NCBI GenBank assembly: GCA_944377745.1 | Contig: CALWFV010000015.1 | Coordinates: forward strand, 1-64,000 | DNA from: an uncultured Mediterraneibacter sp. | GTDB lineage: Bacteria; Bacillota; Clostridia; Lachnospirales; Lachnospiraceae | Reading direction: 5' to 3' | Length of the DNA stretch: 64,000 nt | Part shown: positions 8,373-16,648 of the stretch, piece by piece | Numbering within the stretch: the stretch's first letter is position 1 | How the letters are laid out: every line of letters starts with the position of its first letter | Translations under genes and position numbers: made by a program | The notes under the pieces: generated by a model | The model's input: only the letters and a program-made list of their open reading frames with translations | Database searches by the model: none | What the model was told of the DNA's origin: nothing

Positions 8373-9278
8373 TCATCTCTGAATATTCTGACTTTTCTTT
8401 TGTTTTTCTCTAATCTCCGACAACTCGTCTGATAATTTCGCGAACTCCTCCAGCGTCAGCGCTTCCCCGCGCACAGACGTACTTTTCCCCAGACATTCGA
8501 TCGCCGTCTCGATCTCTTCCTTCGTGAAGTCAAGCTCCGCCGAATTTTTCAGCCCGTTCGCCAGAGTTTTCCTCCTCTGATTGAAGGAAGCCCGGATAAT
8601 GCGGAACATCAGTTTCTCATCAAGCACGTTCACCGGGGGCTCTTCATATCTTTCCAAACGAATCACTGCCGACCCCACTTTCGGCCGCGGCATAAAGCAG
8701 TTTGGCGGCACATTCGCCACGATATACGGTTCCGCATAATACTGCACCGCCAGGGACAGCGCGCCGTAATCCTTGGAGCCCGGTCCCGTCTGCATCCGGT
8801 CCGCAACCTCCTTCTGGACCATGACCGTGATGCTCTTCAGCGGAACATGCTTCTCGAAAAGCCCCATGATGATCGGAGTCGTGATATAGTACGGCAGGTT
8901 TGCCACCACTTTGATCGGCTTTCCTCCATTTTCTTCCTCCGCCAGCTTCGCAATATCCACTTTCAGGATGTCGTTGTTGATGATCGTCACGTTTTCATAT
9001 CCGTCCAGAGTATCCTCTAGGATCGGGATCAGCGCCCGGTCGATCTCCACCGCTGCCACCTTTCCCGCCGCGCAGGCAAGATACTGGGTCATCGTTCCGA
9101 TCCCCGGTCCGATCTCCAGCACAAAATCATCCTTTGTGATCTCCGCCGCCCGGATGATCTTGTCCAGCACATGGGTGTCGATCAGAAAGTTCTGTCCGAA
9201 CTTCTTCTGGAATACAAAATTATATTTCTGGAGTACCGCGATCGTATTCTGCGGATTGCCCAGTGTCGGCTCTTTCAT
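8373..9278 (-). CDS. rsmA: 16S rRNA dimethyladenosine transferase
   Basis: A 301-residue RsmA/KsgA, which dimethylates two adjacent adenines near the 3-prime end of 16S rRNA during 30S maturation. It shows the start KKFGQNFL, the SAM-binding LEIGPGIGTMT, the catalytic NLPYYITTPI, and the C-terminal region FNQRRKTLANGL. It lies downstream of tatD on the same strand, the common Firmicute order tatD-(rnmV)-rsmA, here without rnmV. A palindromic repeat sits just before the start codon. Confidence 0.96.
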   Translation of the reverse strand: MKEPTLGNPQNTIAVLQKYNFVFQKKFGQNFLIDTHVLDKIIRAAEITKDDFVLEIGPGIGTMTQYLACAAGKVAAVEIDRALIPILEDTLDGYENVTIINNDILKVDIAKLAEEENGGKPIKVVANLPYYITTPIIMGLFEKHVPLKSITVMVQKEVADRMQTGPGSKDYGALSLAVQYYAEPYIVANVPPNCFMPRPKVGSAVIRLERYEEPPVNVLDEKLMFRIIRASFNQRRKTLANGLKNSAELDFTKEEIETAIECLGKSTSVRGEALTLEEFAKLSDELSEIREKQKKSQNIQR

Positions 9279-9293
9279 GCTTTACCTCCTTAA

Positions 9294-9333
9294 AGGGTAC
9301 CGTGTACTTTGTCACAGGTACACGGTACCTCTT
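9294..9333. repeat. Palindromic repeat between tatD and rsmA
   Basis: GGTACCGTGTAC and GTACACGGTACC form a near-perfect stem around TTTGTCACAG. The minus strand reads AGAGGTACC...AAAGTACACGGTACC, very close to the element at 11976-12020. It ends about 15 bp before the rsmA start and may fold in the tatD-rsmA message. Confidence 0.75.
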
Positions 9334-9344
9334 ACACAAAATTT

Positions 9345-10115
9345 TCAGAATATTCGCAAACCATACAGTTCTCTTGCATTCCTCTCCGTCTGCTGTATGA
9401 CTTCTTCCGAAGTTATTCCTTTCAGCTCCGCAATTTCCTCCGCCACATAAGGAAGATTCAAAGATGAATTTCTCTTTCCCCGGAAGGGCACAGGCGCCAG
9501 ATACGGGCAGTCTGTCTCGAGCAGGATCCGCTCCAGCGGGATTTCTTCTACGACTGTTTTCAGTTTCTTTGCGTTCTTAAACGTGACCACGCCGCCCACG
9601 CCGATATAATATCCCATCTTCACATATTCTCTCGCCATCTCCACCGAGTAGGAATAGCAGTGGATCACGGCTTTCATGCCCGCTGCATGCTCTTTCATGA
9701 CGGTCATGGTGTCTGCCGCCGCCTCGCGGCTGTGTATAATGACCGGCATCTCTTTTTCCCGCGCCAGATCCAGCTGCCGGATAAACCACTTTTTCTGGAT
9801 ATCGTGATTTTCCTTATCCCAGTAGTAATCCAGGCCGATCTCACCCACCGCCACGATCTTCTCCCCGTCCAGGAGCGCTGACATCCGTTTCATATCTTCT
9901 TCACTCAGCGTTCCCACCTCGTCCGGATGGATCCCGATGGCCCCATAGACAAACGGATACTTCTCCGTCAGTTTCAGGATCTTGTCCCAGGACTCCAGCG
10001 TCGATCCCGCATCCACGATCGTCCCGATCCCGCCTGCTGCCATGGATTTTAAAAGTTCGTCCCGATCCGCGTCAAACTGCTCGTCATCGTAATGGGCATG
10101 TGTGTCGAATATCAT
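9345..10115 (-). CDS. tatD: TatD-family metal-dependent hydrolase/DNase
   Basis: A 256-residue TIM-barrel metallohydrolase of the TatD/YcfH family. The N-terminal metal site FDTHAHYDD, a central GEIGLDYYW, PVIIHSREA and the late LETDCPYLAP are all visible. Members act as 3-prime to 5-prime deoxyribonucleases or as less defined phosphodiesterases. It lies between the two-component operon and rsmA; a terminator at 10139-10172 separates it from the former. Confidence 0.93.
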   Translation of the reverse strand: MIFDTHAHYDDEQFDADRDELLKSMAAGGIGTIVDAGSTLESWDKILKLTEKYPFVYGAIGIHPDEVGTLSEEDMKRMSALLDGEKIVAVGEIGLDYYWDKENHDIQKKWFIRQLDLAREKEMPVIIHSREAAADTMTVMKEHAAGMKAVIHCYSYSVEMAREYVKMGYYIGVGGVVTFKNAKKLKTVVEEIPLERILLETDCPYLAPVPFRGKRNSSLNLPYVAEEIAELKGITSEEVIQQTERNARELYGLRIF

Positions 10116-10138
10116 AAAAAATCTTTCCTTTCATAACA

Positions 10139-10172
10139 AATTCCTGTTCGGTTCATACCGGACAGGAATTTT
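10139..10172 (-). terminator. Terminator after the two-component operon
   Basis: On the minus strand AATTCCTGTCCGG, short loop, CCGAACAGGAATT then TGTTATG. It follows the response regulator stop and precedes tatD. Confidence 0.75.
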
Positions 10173-10192
10173 CACTCTGCTGTCGTCTCAGG

Positions 10193-10885
10193 TCACACTT
10201 TAAACCGATACCCCACACCCCATATAGTCTCAATATACTGCGGGTGCGACGTATCATACTCGATCTTCTCCCTGATCTTCTTGATATGGACCGTCACCGT
10301 AGCAATGTCTCCGATGGACTCCATATCCCAGATCTCACGGAAGAGCTGCTCCTTCGTATAGACATGGTTGGGATGTCCCGCAAGGAAGGTGAGCAGATCA
10401 AACTCTTTGGTCGTAAAGGATTTCTCCTCGCCGTTGACCCAGACGCGCCTTGCCGTCGTATCGATCTTCAGGCCGCGGATCTCGATGACCTTGTTCTCCT
10501 CCACATTGCTCCCGATCAGCCGCTCGTATCTCGCCAGATGTGCTTTCACACGGGCAACAAGCTCGCTGGGGCTGAAGGGCTTCGTCATATAGTCGTCCGC
10601 TCCCAGACCCAGTCCACGGATCTTGTCAATATCATCCTTCTTCGCGGACACCATGATGATCGGGGTGTTCTTCTTGCTTCGGATCTGGCGGCAGATTTCA
10701 AAACCATCCACCCCGGGGAGCATCAGGTCCAGGATGATCAGGTCAAAGTCCCCTTCCAACCCTCTCTCCAGACCGGTCTGTCCGTCGTTTGCGACTTCCA
10801 CTTCAAAATTACTCAGTTCCAGATAATCTTTCTCAAGATCGGCAATACTTTCCTCGTCTTCCACGATCAAAATACGTTTACTCAT
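10193..10885 (-). CDS. OmpR/PhoB-family response regulator
   Basis: A 230-residue regulator with an N-terminal receiver (IVEDEE acidic pocket, phospho-acceptor Asp53 in IILDLMLP, conserved Lys in YMTKPF) and a C-terminal winged helix (KSFTTKEFDLLTFLAGHPN through IWGVGYRFKV). The start is the ATG that overlaps the last codons and stop of the kinase gene by 8 bp (ATGAGTAA), with AGGAGG upstream, so the two are translationally coupled. It would bind DNA when phosphorylated by the neighbouring kinase. No specific target is evident next to the pair. Confidence 0.93.
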   Translation of the reverse strand: MSKRILIVEDEESIADLEKDYLELSNFEVEVANDGQTGLERGLEGDFDLIILDLMLPGVDGFEICRQIRSKKNTPIIMVSAKKDDIDKIRGLGLGADDYMTKPFSPSELVARVKAHLARYERLIGSNVEENKVIEIRGLKIDTTARRVWVNGEEKSFTTKEFDLLTFLAGHPNHVYTKEQLFREIWDMESIGDIATVTVHIKKIREKIEYDTSHPQYIETIWGVGYRFKV

Positions 10886-11933
10886 CAACGGGTACCTCCT
10901 GATATTTTCTTATTACAAAGAACATTGTCGTTCCAGCGCCCTCTTCACTGGTTGCCCAGATATTTCCTCCATGCTCCTCCACGATCTTCTTCACGATCGA
11001 AAGCCCGATACCGCTTCCGCCCTTGGAAGAATTTCTGGAGGCGTCTGTCCGGTAGAACCGGTCAAAGATATACGGAAGTTCCTTCGCAGCGATGCCCTTT
11101 CCGTTATCCCCCAGCTCAATCTGGATAAAATCTCCCACATCCTTCAGATCCATCGTGATCCTGCCGTCCGGCTTATCCATGTATTTCAGGGAATTGGATA
11201 CGATATTATTGATGACTCTTCTCATCTGCTCCGGATCGACGATCACCTTACAGTCCTCATCCATGAGATTTCGGTAGGCAAACTCCACATTCTTCGCCTC
11301 AAGCTCCATCTTCAGGTCCTCCGCGCAGTCACCGAAATACTCCTTTGCAGAAATTGTAGCAAAGTTGTAGGGAATCCTGTTTGTATCGATCTTGGAATAA
11401 AACGTCAGCTCATTGATGAGAAGATCCATCTCATTAGCTTTATTATAAATGGTCTTGATATATCTGTCCATCTTTTCCGGCGTGTCCGCAACGCCGTCCA
11501 TGATTCCCTCCACATATCCTTTGATCGTGGTAATCGGCGTCTTCAGGTCATGGGAGATGTTGCTGATCAGTTCTTTATTCTCGCGGTCAAACGCCACCTT
11601 CTCTTCTGCGTTTGCCTTCAGCCTCAGGCGCATCTCCTCAAAATCCCGGCAGAGCTGCCCGATCTCGTCATTTGTCTCGCTCTTGATCTCAAAGTCAAGA
11701 TTGCCTTCCTTGATGTTCCGCGCCGCCCTCTGGAGCTTCGCCAGCGGCACCGAGATCGTCCTGTAGATCCAATAGACAAGGAGCCCCGTGATAAGGATCA
11801 TCACCAGCAGATAAAGCTGCTGTACCTCACTCGTCTCCTTAAACGCAAACGTATGCATCGCAACGGTCGTAAAAAATATAGTCAGGATCACGACGGCAAG
11901 AAACACGATCACCAGTTTCGTCCTAAGCTTCAT
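10878..11933 (-). CDS. Membrane sensor histidine kinase
   Basis: A 351-residue kinase with two transmembrane helices (about residues 5-25 and 40-60) separated by only a short outside loop, a HAMP linker, a dimerisation/phospho-acceptor helix (SNISHDLKTPI, His128) and a HATPase domain (N box NNIVSNSLKY, GDNGKGI, GGSGIGLSIV). The short outside loop suggests it senses a membrane or protein-partner signal rather than a large ligand. The response regulator follows with an 8-bp overlap. Confidence 0.93.
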   Translation of the reverse strand: MKLRTKLVIVFLAVVILTIFFTTVAMHTFAFKETSEVQQLYLLVMILITGLLVYWIYRTISVPLAKLQRAARNIKEGNLDFEIKSETNDEIGQLCRDFEEMRLRLKANAEEKVAFDRENKELISNISHDLKTPITTIKGYVEGIMDGVADTPEKMDRYIKTIYNKANEMDLLINELTFYSKIDTNRIPYNFATISAKEYFGDCAEDLKMELEAKNVEFAYRNLMDEDCKVIVDPEQMRRVINNIVSNSLKYMDKPDGRITMDLKDVGDFIQIELGDNGKGIAAKELPYIFDRFYRTDASRNSSKGGSGIGLSIVKKIVEEHGGNIWATSEEGAGTTMFFVIRKYQEVPVDE

Positions 11934-11975
11934 TTGCGGCTCCTTTCCAGACAGTTGTCTGAATAATCAGACAGC

Positions 11976-12020
11976 TCACCTCAAAAGGTGCCGTGTACTT
12001 TTGAAAAAGTACCTGGCACC
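11976..12020 (-). repeat. Palindromic repeat / possible terminator after metK
   Basis: GGTGCCGTGTACTT and AAGTACCTGGCACC form a stem around TTGAA. The minus strand ends in CACCTTTTGAGG, so it may terminate metK. The element shares AAAGTACACGG(C/T)ACC with 9294-9333. Confidence 0.7.
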
Positions 12021-12045
12021 TCTTTAATAATATTTTCTGAATATT

Positions 12046-13233
12046 TTACAAATATTTTTTCAATTCGTCAACCTTATCGAGTTTTTCCCACGGAAGATCC
12101 AGATCATTTCTTCCGAAATGTCCGTACGCTGCGGTCTGTTTGTAGATCGGGCGTCTGAGGTCGAGCATTTTGATGATGCCCGCCGGACGGAAGTCGAAGT
12201 TCTCCCGGAGGATCTCCACCAGCTTTGTATCTGATACTTTTCCCGTTCCGAATGTTTCTACAGCGATGGATGTAGGCTGTGCGACACCGATCGCATAGGA
12301 AAGCTGGATCTCGCATTTCTTCGCCAGACCTGCCGCAACGATATTCTTCGCCGCGTAACGTGCCGCATATGCTGCGGAACGGTCAACCTTCGTGCAGTCT
12401 TTTCCGGAAAATGCTCCGCCGCCGTGACGAGCCACTCCGCCGTAGCTGTCCACGATGATCTTACGTCCTGTCAGCCCGCTGTCTCCGTGCGGTCCGCCGA
12501 TCACAAAGCGGCCTGTCGGGTTAATAAAGAACTTTGTCTCTCCATCCACCATATCCGCAGGGATGATCTCATCAAAGACATACTTCTTGATATCCTCATG
12601 GATCTGTTCCTGGGTCACATCCGGGTCATGCTGCGTTGAGAGCACCACCGCCTCAAGGCGTTTCGGAGATCCATCCTCATTGTACTCTACCGTCACCTGG
12701 GTCTTTCCGTCCGGGCGGAGGTAGGGAAGTGTGCCGTCCTTTCTCACTTTCGCAAGCTGACGCGCCAGTTTATGCGCCATAGCGATGGGATAGGGCATAT
12801 ACTCCTCCGTCTCATCGGAGGCATAGCCGAACATCATTCCCTGGTCGCCCGCGCCGATCGCCTCAATGTCGTCCTCTGACATGGTATGCTCTTTCGCCTC
12901 AAGCGCCTTGTCCACGCCCATGGCGATATCGGAAGACTGCTCGTCAATAGTGGTAAGCACGCTGCAGGTATCTGCATCAAATCCGTATTTGCCTCTGGTA
13001 TAACCGATCTCACGCACAGTATCGCGCACGATCTTCGGGATATCCACATAAGCGTGAGTCGTGATCTCGCCCATGACCATCACCATACCTGTTGTACAGC
13101 ATGTCTCGCATGCCACACGGCTCATCGGGTCCTGCTCCATAAGCGCGTCAAGAATGGCGTCCGAAATCTGGTCGCACACTTTATCCGGATGTCCCTCCGT
13201 AACTGATTCTGAAGTAAAAAGTATTTTTTCCAT
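12046..13233 (-). CDS. metK: S-adenosylmethionine synthetase
   Basis: A 395-residue MetK that makes SAM from methionine and ATP. The start [18 protein letters not shown], the signatures [12 protein letters not shown] and GGGAFSGKD, and the end are all typical and full length. The open frame runs 81 codons further upstream, but that part is repeat-derived leader; the true ATG has AAAGGAGA before it. Expression is very likely under the SAM-I riboswitch at 13551-13648, with the terminator at 13504-13531, about 270 bp upstream. Confidence 0.97.
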   Translation of the reverse strand: MEKILFTSESVTEGHPDKVCDQISDAILDALMEQDPMSRVACETCCTTGMVMVMGEITTHAYVDIPKIVRDTVREIGYTRGKYGFDADTCSVLTTIDEQSSDIAMGVDKALEAKEHTMSEDDIEAIGAGDQGMMFGYASDETEEYMPYPIAMAHKLARQLAKVRKDGTLPYLRPDGKTQVTVEYNEDGSPKRLEAVVLSTQHDPDVTQEQIHEDIKKYVFDEIIPADMVDGETKFFINPTGRFVIGGPHGDSGLTGRKIIVDSYGGVARHGGGAFSGKDCTKVDRSAAYAARYAAKNIVAAGLAKKCEIQLSYAIGVAQPTSIAVETFGTGKVSDTKLVEILRENFDFRPAGIIKMLDLRRPIYKQTAAYGHFGRNDLDLPWEKLDKVDELKKYL

Positions 13234-13298
13234 AAAAGTTCTCCTTTCCTCACTTTCTCCCTGCGATGCTGTTCCCGTTCTGCCGGCGCAGGCGGGTT

Positions 13299-13399
13299 TT
13301 CCCACCGTCCGGATCCCCTGCCGAACCTCGATTCCGCGGCGCTGGTAGGTATTCCCGCCGTCCGGATCGCCTGCCCGAACCTCGATTCCGCGCCACTGG
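13299..13399. repeat. Tandem ~47-bp repeats in the metK leader
   Basis: Two units (13299-13345 and 13352-13399) share TTCCC(A/G)CCGTCCGGATC, CCTGCC, GAACCTCGATTCCGCG and CTGG with few changes, at a 53-bp period. They lie between the riboswitch terminator and the metK start, beside the palindrome at 13431-13487. Confidence 0.8.
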
Positions 13400-13430
13400 C
13401 GCTCCATCTCGGTCGCGGCGGCACGCCTAT

Positions 13431-13487
13431 GTCGGAATGGCTTCCCGTCTGCCCGCGCAAGCGCGGCAGCCGCCAAGCCATTCCGAC
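13431..13487 (-). repeat. GC-rich palindromic repeat in the metK leader
   Basis: GTCGGAATGGCTT and AAGCCATTCCGAC form a perfect outer stem around an inner stem CCCGCGC/GCGCGG. The minus-strand core GGCGGCTGCCGCGCTTGCG matches the element at 46600-46642, which reads GCGGCTGCCGTGCTTGCAC. It directly follows the riboswitch terminator. Confidence 0.8.
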
Positions 13488-13503
13488 GCAGGCGATCCTG
13501 GTA

Positions 13504-13531
13504 AACGAAAACAGCCCGCGAAAGCGGACTG
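13504..13531 (-). terminator. metK leader: SAM riboswitch expression-platform terminator
   Basis: On the minus strand ACAGTCCGC, TTTC, GCGGGCTGT is followed by TTTCGTTT. It lies about 20 nt after the aptamer, as expected for a transcription-terminating SAM-I switch. Confidence 0.85.
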
Positions 13532-13550
13532 TCAATCTATCATAACAATC

Positions 13551-13648
13551 CTCTTATTGTTCGATCGCTCGCTCAGGTTGGCACCTTCCATAAAAGGGGT
13601 TGCCGCAGCTTCTCAGATCCTTTGTATCTCCACTGCTCTGAATAAGAG
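13551..13648 (-). ncRNA. SAM-I (S-box) riboswitch aptamer upstream of metK
   Basis: The minus-strand sequence has the S-box landmarks in order: closing helix P1 (CTCTTATT at 13648, AATAAGAG at 13551), AGAGCAGTGGAG, GATCTGAGAAGCTGCGGCAACC, GGAAGGTGCCAACC and TGAGCGAGCGATCG. The P1 arms pair perfectly and the GGCAACC and GGTGCCAA signatures match. Binding SAM should stabilise P1 and allow the terminator at 13504-13531 to form, lowering metK expression when SAM is plentiful. Confidence 0.93.
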
Positions 13649-13745
13649 AAAGTTTTCACTATTGAGTTGATTTATTTTCAGGTACAGTAGAGACTTTACA
13701 ACTGTTGCCTGCAAATGTCAATATAGTTTAGAAAAATTTATGGAT

Positions 13746-14807
13746 TTATGGAATCAACATCACCTTAACCGCATCCGGAGAGTTTTCTGCCGTATCGAAA
13801 GCCTTCTCCCAGTCTTTCAGCGGAAACCTGTGGGAAATGAGACCTTCTGTCTTTATTAATCCCCGCTCCATTCCACGAATGACAGCGTCGTATGTCTTCC
13901 CGGAGAGATGGGACCCGATAATCTTAAGTTCCTTCCCGTCCCCGATCATATTCCAGTCTGCGCTCACCTCATCTGACAGCACTCCCATCTGTATATATCG
14001 GCCCATATTTTTAAGCATCTCCAGTCCCTGTCTCACACTCTTAACGCTTCCCGATGCCTCTACATAGACATCGCAGCCAATTCCTTCTGTAAGTCTGAGG
14101 ATCTCTTTCTGTACGTCACATTCAAGAGGATTAAGGACTATATCCGCGCCAAACTCTTTCGCCATCCTGATCCTCTTCTCTTTCATCTCGATCCCTATCA
14201 CCATTTTCGGCAGTGCCAGATCAGCGATATTGCACATGGAGAGGCCGATGGCTCCCAGCCCCGAGATCACGACCACATCGGAATGGCGGATCTCCGCCTG
14301 CTCCAGAGCATGCATCCCGCACGCGACAGGTTCGATCAATACGCTTTGTTCCGGGGTAAATGATTTTGGTATCACATGGTTGATGCTTGTCGCAGGAAGC
14401 TTTACATACTCGGCAAATCCGCCGTTGGCATAATTTTTAAACCCGTAGACAACGGACTTCCGGCACATCCAGTATTTTCCCTGTCTGCAGAACTCGCATT
14501 GTCCACACGGAATGATCTGCTCCGAGACGATCCTGTCTCCTGCACTGAATGACTTCACATCATCCGCCACCGCTGCTATTTCCCCGTAAAATTCATGGCC
14601 TGGAATACAGGGCGGCTCTATATACCTTGTCGACTCTGATGTCCCCCACACCCGGACACCTCCATGATACGCTTTCAGATCACCAGCGCATATACCACAT
14701 CCCTTCACCTTCAGCAGAATTTCTCCGGGTCCGATCTCCGGCTTTGGATATTCTTCATATCGATTGTCGTAGGGTGCATATGCAACTACAGCCTTCATTT
14801 TCTCCAT
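13746..14807 (-). CDS. Zinc-dependent medium-chain dehydrogenase (polyol type)
   Basis: A 353-residue MDR alcohol dehydrogenase. Catalytic zinc ligands Cys40 (GICAGD) and His71-Glu72 (GHEFYGE), a structural zinc lobe of four Cys (101, 104, 107, 115) and the NAD-binding SGLGAIGLS are present. The family includes sorbitol, threonine and erythritol dehydrogenases. It is the last gene of the ABC operon (53 bp after the second permease), so it probably oxidises the imported polyol or a derivative to a ketose. The start has AGGAGG at ideal spacing. Substrate is inferred only from context. Confidence 0.88.
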   Translation of the reverse strand: MEKMKAVVAYAPYDNRYEEYPKPEIGPGEILLKVKGCGICAGDLKAYHGGVRVWGTSESTRYIEPPCIPGHEFYGEIAAVADDVKSFSAGDRIVSEQIIPCGQCEFCRQGKYWMCRKSVVYGFKNYANGGFAEYVKLPATSINHVIPKSFTPEQSVLIEPVACGMHALEQAEIRHSDVVVISGLGAIGLSMCNIADLALPKMVIGIEMKEKRIRMAKEFGADIVLNPLECDVQKEILRLTEGIGCDVYVEASGSVKSVRQGLEMLKNMGRYIQMGVLSDEVSADWNMIGDGKELKIIGSHLSGKTYDAVIRGMERGLIKTEGLISHRFPLKDWEKAFDTAENSPDAVKVMLIP

Positions 14808-14860
14808 AGATACCTCCTTTTTCTACTGCCACTAATAATTGATCGCACTGCTCTGTCTTA

Positions 14861-15688
14861 TCACCCTTTCAAGGCGCCGCTGAGCATCCCGTTTATAAAG
14901 TTCTTCTGAAAGATCAGGAAGAAGATCAGCACCGGAGCAAGCGCAAGCAATGCGCCGACCATCACCGCTCCATAATCCGTCACATATCCGGGCTGTACCA
15001 TCAGGGACAGGACAAGAGGCATCGTATACTTATCCTGCGAATGCAGCGTGATCAGCGGCCACATGAAATTTCCCCACTGATTGACAAAGGACAGGATTCC
15101 CAGTGACGTAAGCGCTGGACGCATGGTCGGGAGCACGATCCTGATAAAAATAAAGAAATGTCCCGCTCCGTCAATCCTTGCCGATTCGATCAGTTCATTC
15201 GGAAAAGACATAAAATTCTGTCTCATCAGAAACACGCCGAATACCGATGCAAATCCCGGAAGGATGATCGACCAGTTGGTATCGATCATCTGAAAACTGT
15301 TCATTTCAATAAACAGCGGGATCAGTGTCACCTGTGTCGGAATAAACATAGACATCATAAACAATCCAAAAAAGAGGCTCTTCCCTTTGAATTCATATTT
15401 TGCGAAGGCATATCCTGCCATGGAATCAATGACCAGGATCCCTATCGTATAAACTGCCGCTATGAATATACTGTTCATCATATTTTTCCAGATCGGGAAT
15501 GCCGTGCTCAGTTTCTCAAAATTTTCCGCCAGCGAGCTCCCCAGTCGGAATGCATAATCGATCGAATATATCTGTGTATTTGTATGCGTCGCTGCAAAGG
15601 CGGACCATATAAACGGGAAAAGAGCTATCACACATGCAAAAATAAGAAAAAAGTATATGACTATGTTTGAAATCCCCTTGTTTTTCAT
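14861..15688 (-). CDS. CUT1-type ABC sugar permease (MalG-like)
   Basis: A 275-residue inner-membrane permease with about six helices and the EAA loop ELIESARIDGAGHFFIFIRIVLP, which contacts the ATPase. Type I (MalG) topology. It partners the permease encoded 3 bp upstream and the binding protein at 16649. No ATPase gene is in the cluster; CUT1 systems of Clostridia often share one MsmK-type ATPase encoded elsewhere. Confidence 0.92.
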   Translation of the reverse strand: MKNKGISNIVIYFFLIFACVIALFPFIWSAFAATHTNTQIYSIDYAFRLGSSLAENFEKLSTAFPIWKNMMNSIFIAAVYTIGILVIDSMAGYAFAKYEFKGKSLFFGLFMMSMFIPTQVTLIPLFIEMNSFQMIDTNWSIILPGFASVFGVFLMRQNFMSFPNELIESARIDGAGHFFIFIRIVLPTMRPALTSLGILSFVNQWGNFMWPLITLHSQDKYTMPLVLSLMVQPGYVTDYGAVMVGALLALAPVLIFFLIFQKNFINGMLSGALKG

Positions 15689-15691
15689 CTG

Positions 15692-16555
15692 TCAGTCCTC
15701 CTTTGTCGCTTTTAGCTGCAGCCAGGTCAGTACCGCAATGATCAGGACAAGGATGTACGACCCTGCCGATGCCACTCCGAAGTCAAATGATTCAAAGCCT
15801 TTTTCATACAGGTACTGTACGATCGTAAGCGTCTCATTTACCGGTCCGCCCTTTGTGAGAAGATATGGCTCAGTAAACAGCTGCAGCATTCCCGTTACTG
15901 AAAGGATCACTGCAAAGATCAGTACCTGTTTCAATCCCGGAAGCGTGACATAGAAAAATTGTTTCACCCTTCCCGCACCGTCAATGGATGCAGCTTCATA
16001 CAGGTCATCCGAAATACTCTGCAGTCCGCTCAACATGATCACCGTATTATATCCGGTCCAGCGCCAGGTAATTGCGATCATCAGTACCGCCTTAGCCAGC
16101 CATCCCACATTCATCCATTGCGGACCATCAGGAAGAAAGATTCTGAGAAAATTGTTCACCACTCCGTTTTCATAATTAAAGAAAATACTGAAAATAATAG
16201 AGTAGCTGACGGAATCAAGAAGGATCGGCATAAATATGATCATCCTCATCAGTCCTCTCCCTTTTAGCTTCTTTCCGTTAAGAAACACAGCAAGCACCAC
16301 GGCGAGGAATGTCTGTACCGGGACCTGTATGATCAGCATGATAAATGTATTCTTCATTGCTTTCCAGAAGAGAGGATCGTTCAATACAAATTTGAAGTTG
16401 TCAAGCCCCTTGAAAACAAAAGATGCGTTTGCATATCTGCTGAAGCACATAATAAAGGAAAAAATGATCGGATATGCCATGAATACAAGAAAAAATATTA
16501 AAAACGGTAATATAAAAACATATGGGACGATAAGATTATTTAATTTTTTTCTCAT
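15692..16555 (-). CDS. CUT1-type ABC sugar permease (MalF-like)
   Basis: A 287-residue permease with six helices, starting MRKKLNNLIVPYVFILPFLIF, with the EAA loop DLYEAASIDGAGRVKQFFYV near the C terminus. It is the MalF-type partner of the next permease. The genes follow the usual order binding protein, MalF-like, MalG-like, transcribed together from 17.9 kb. Confidence 0.92.
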   Translation of the reverse strand: MRKKLNNLIVPYVFILPFLIFFLVFMAYPIIFSFIMCFSRYANASFVFKGLDNFKFVLNDPLFWKAMKNTFIMLIIQVPVQTFLAVVLAVFLNGKKLKGRGLMRMIIFMPILLDSVSYSIIFSIFFNYENGVVNNFLRIFLPDGPQWMNVGWLAKAVLMIAITWRWTGYNTVIMLSGLQSISDDLYEAASIDGAGRVKQFFYVTLPGLKQVLIFAVILSVTGMLQLFTEPYLLTKGGPVNETLTIVQYLYEKGFESFDFGVASAGSYILVLIIAVLTWLQLKATKED

Positions 16556-16648
16556 AATTATGCCTGTCCTTTTCTAATTTACTGAGGGAAACCCGGATCC
16601 TGGACCAGAAACGGGTTTCCTTCTTGAATCATATATCTCTGTTTACTG

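Noticed and set aside
10971-11966. 331-codon open frame opposite the histidine kinase
   Set aside because: Shadow frame of a well-matched kinase gene; composition rich in H, R and L is typical of such frames.
13299-13399. Tandem repeats as a CRISPR array
   Set aside because: Only two units at 53-bp period, with spacing too short to hold spacers, and no cas genes.
13234-13476. 81-codon N-terminal extension of metK
   Set aside because: It is repeat-derived, has unusual composition, lacks a ribosome site, and the typical MetK start with AAAGGAGA lies at 13233.
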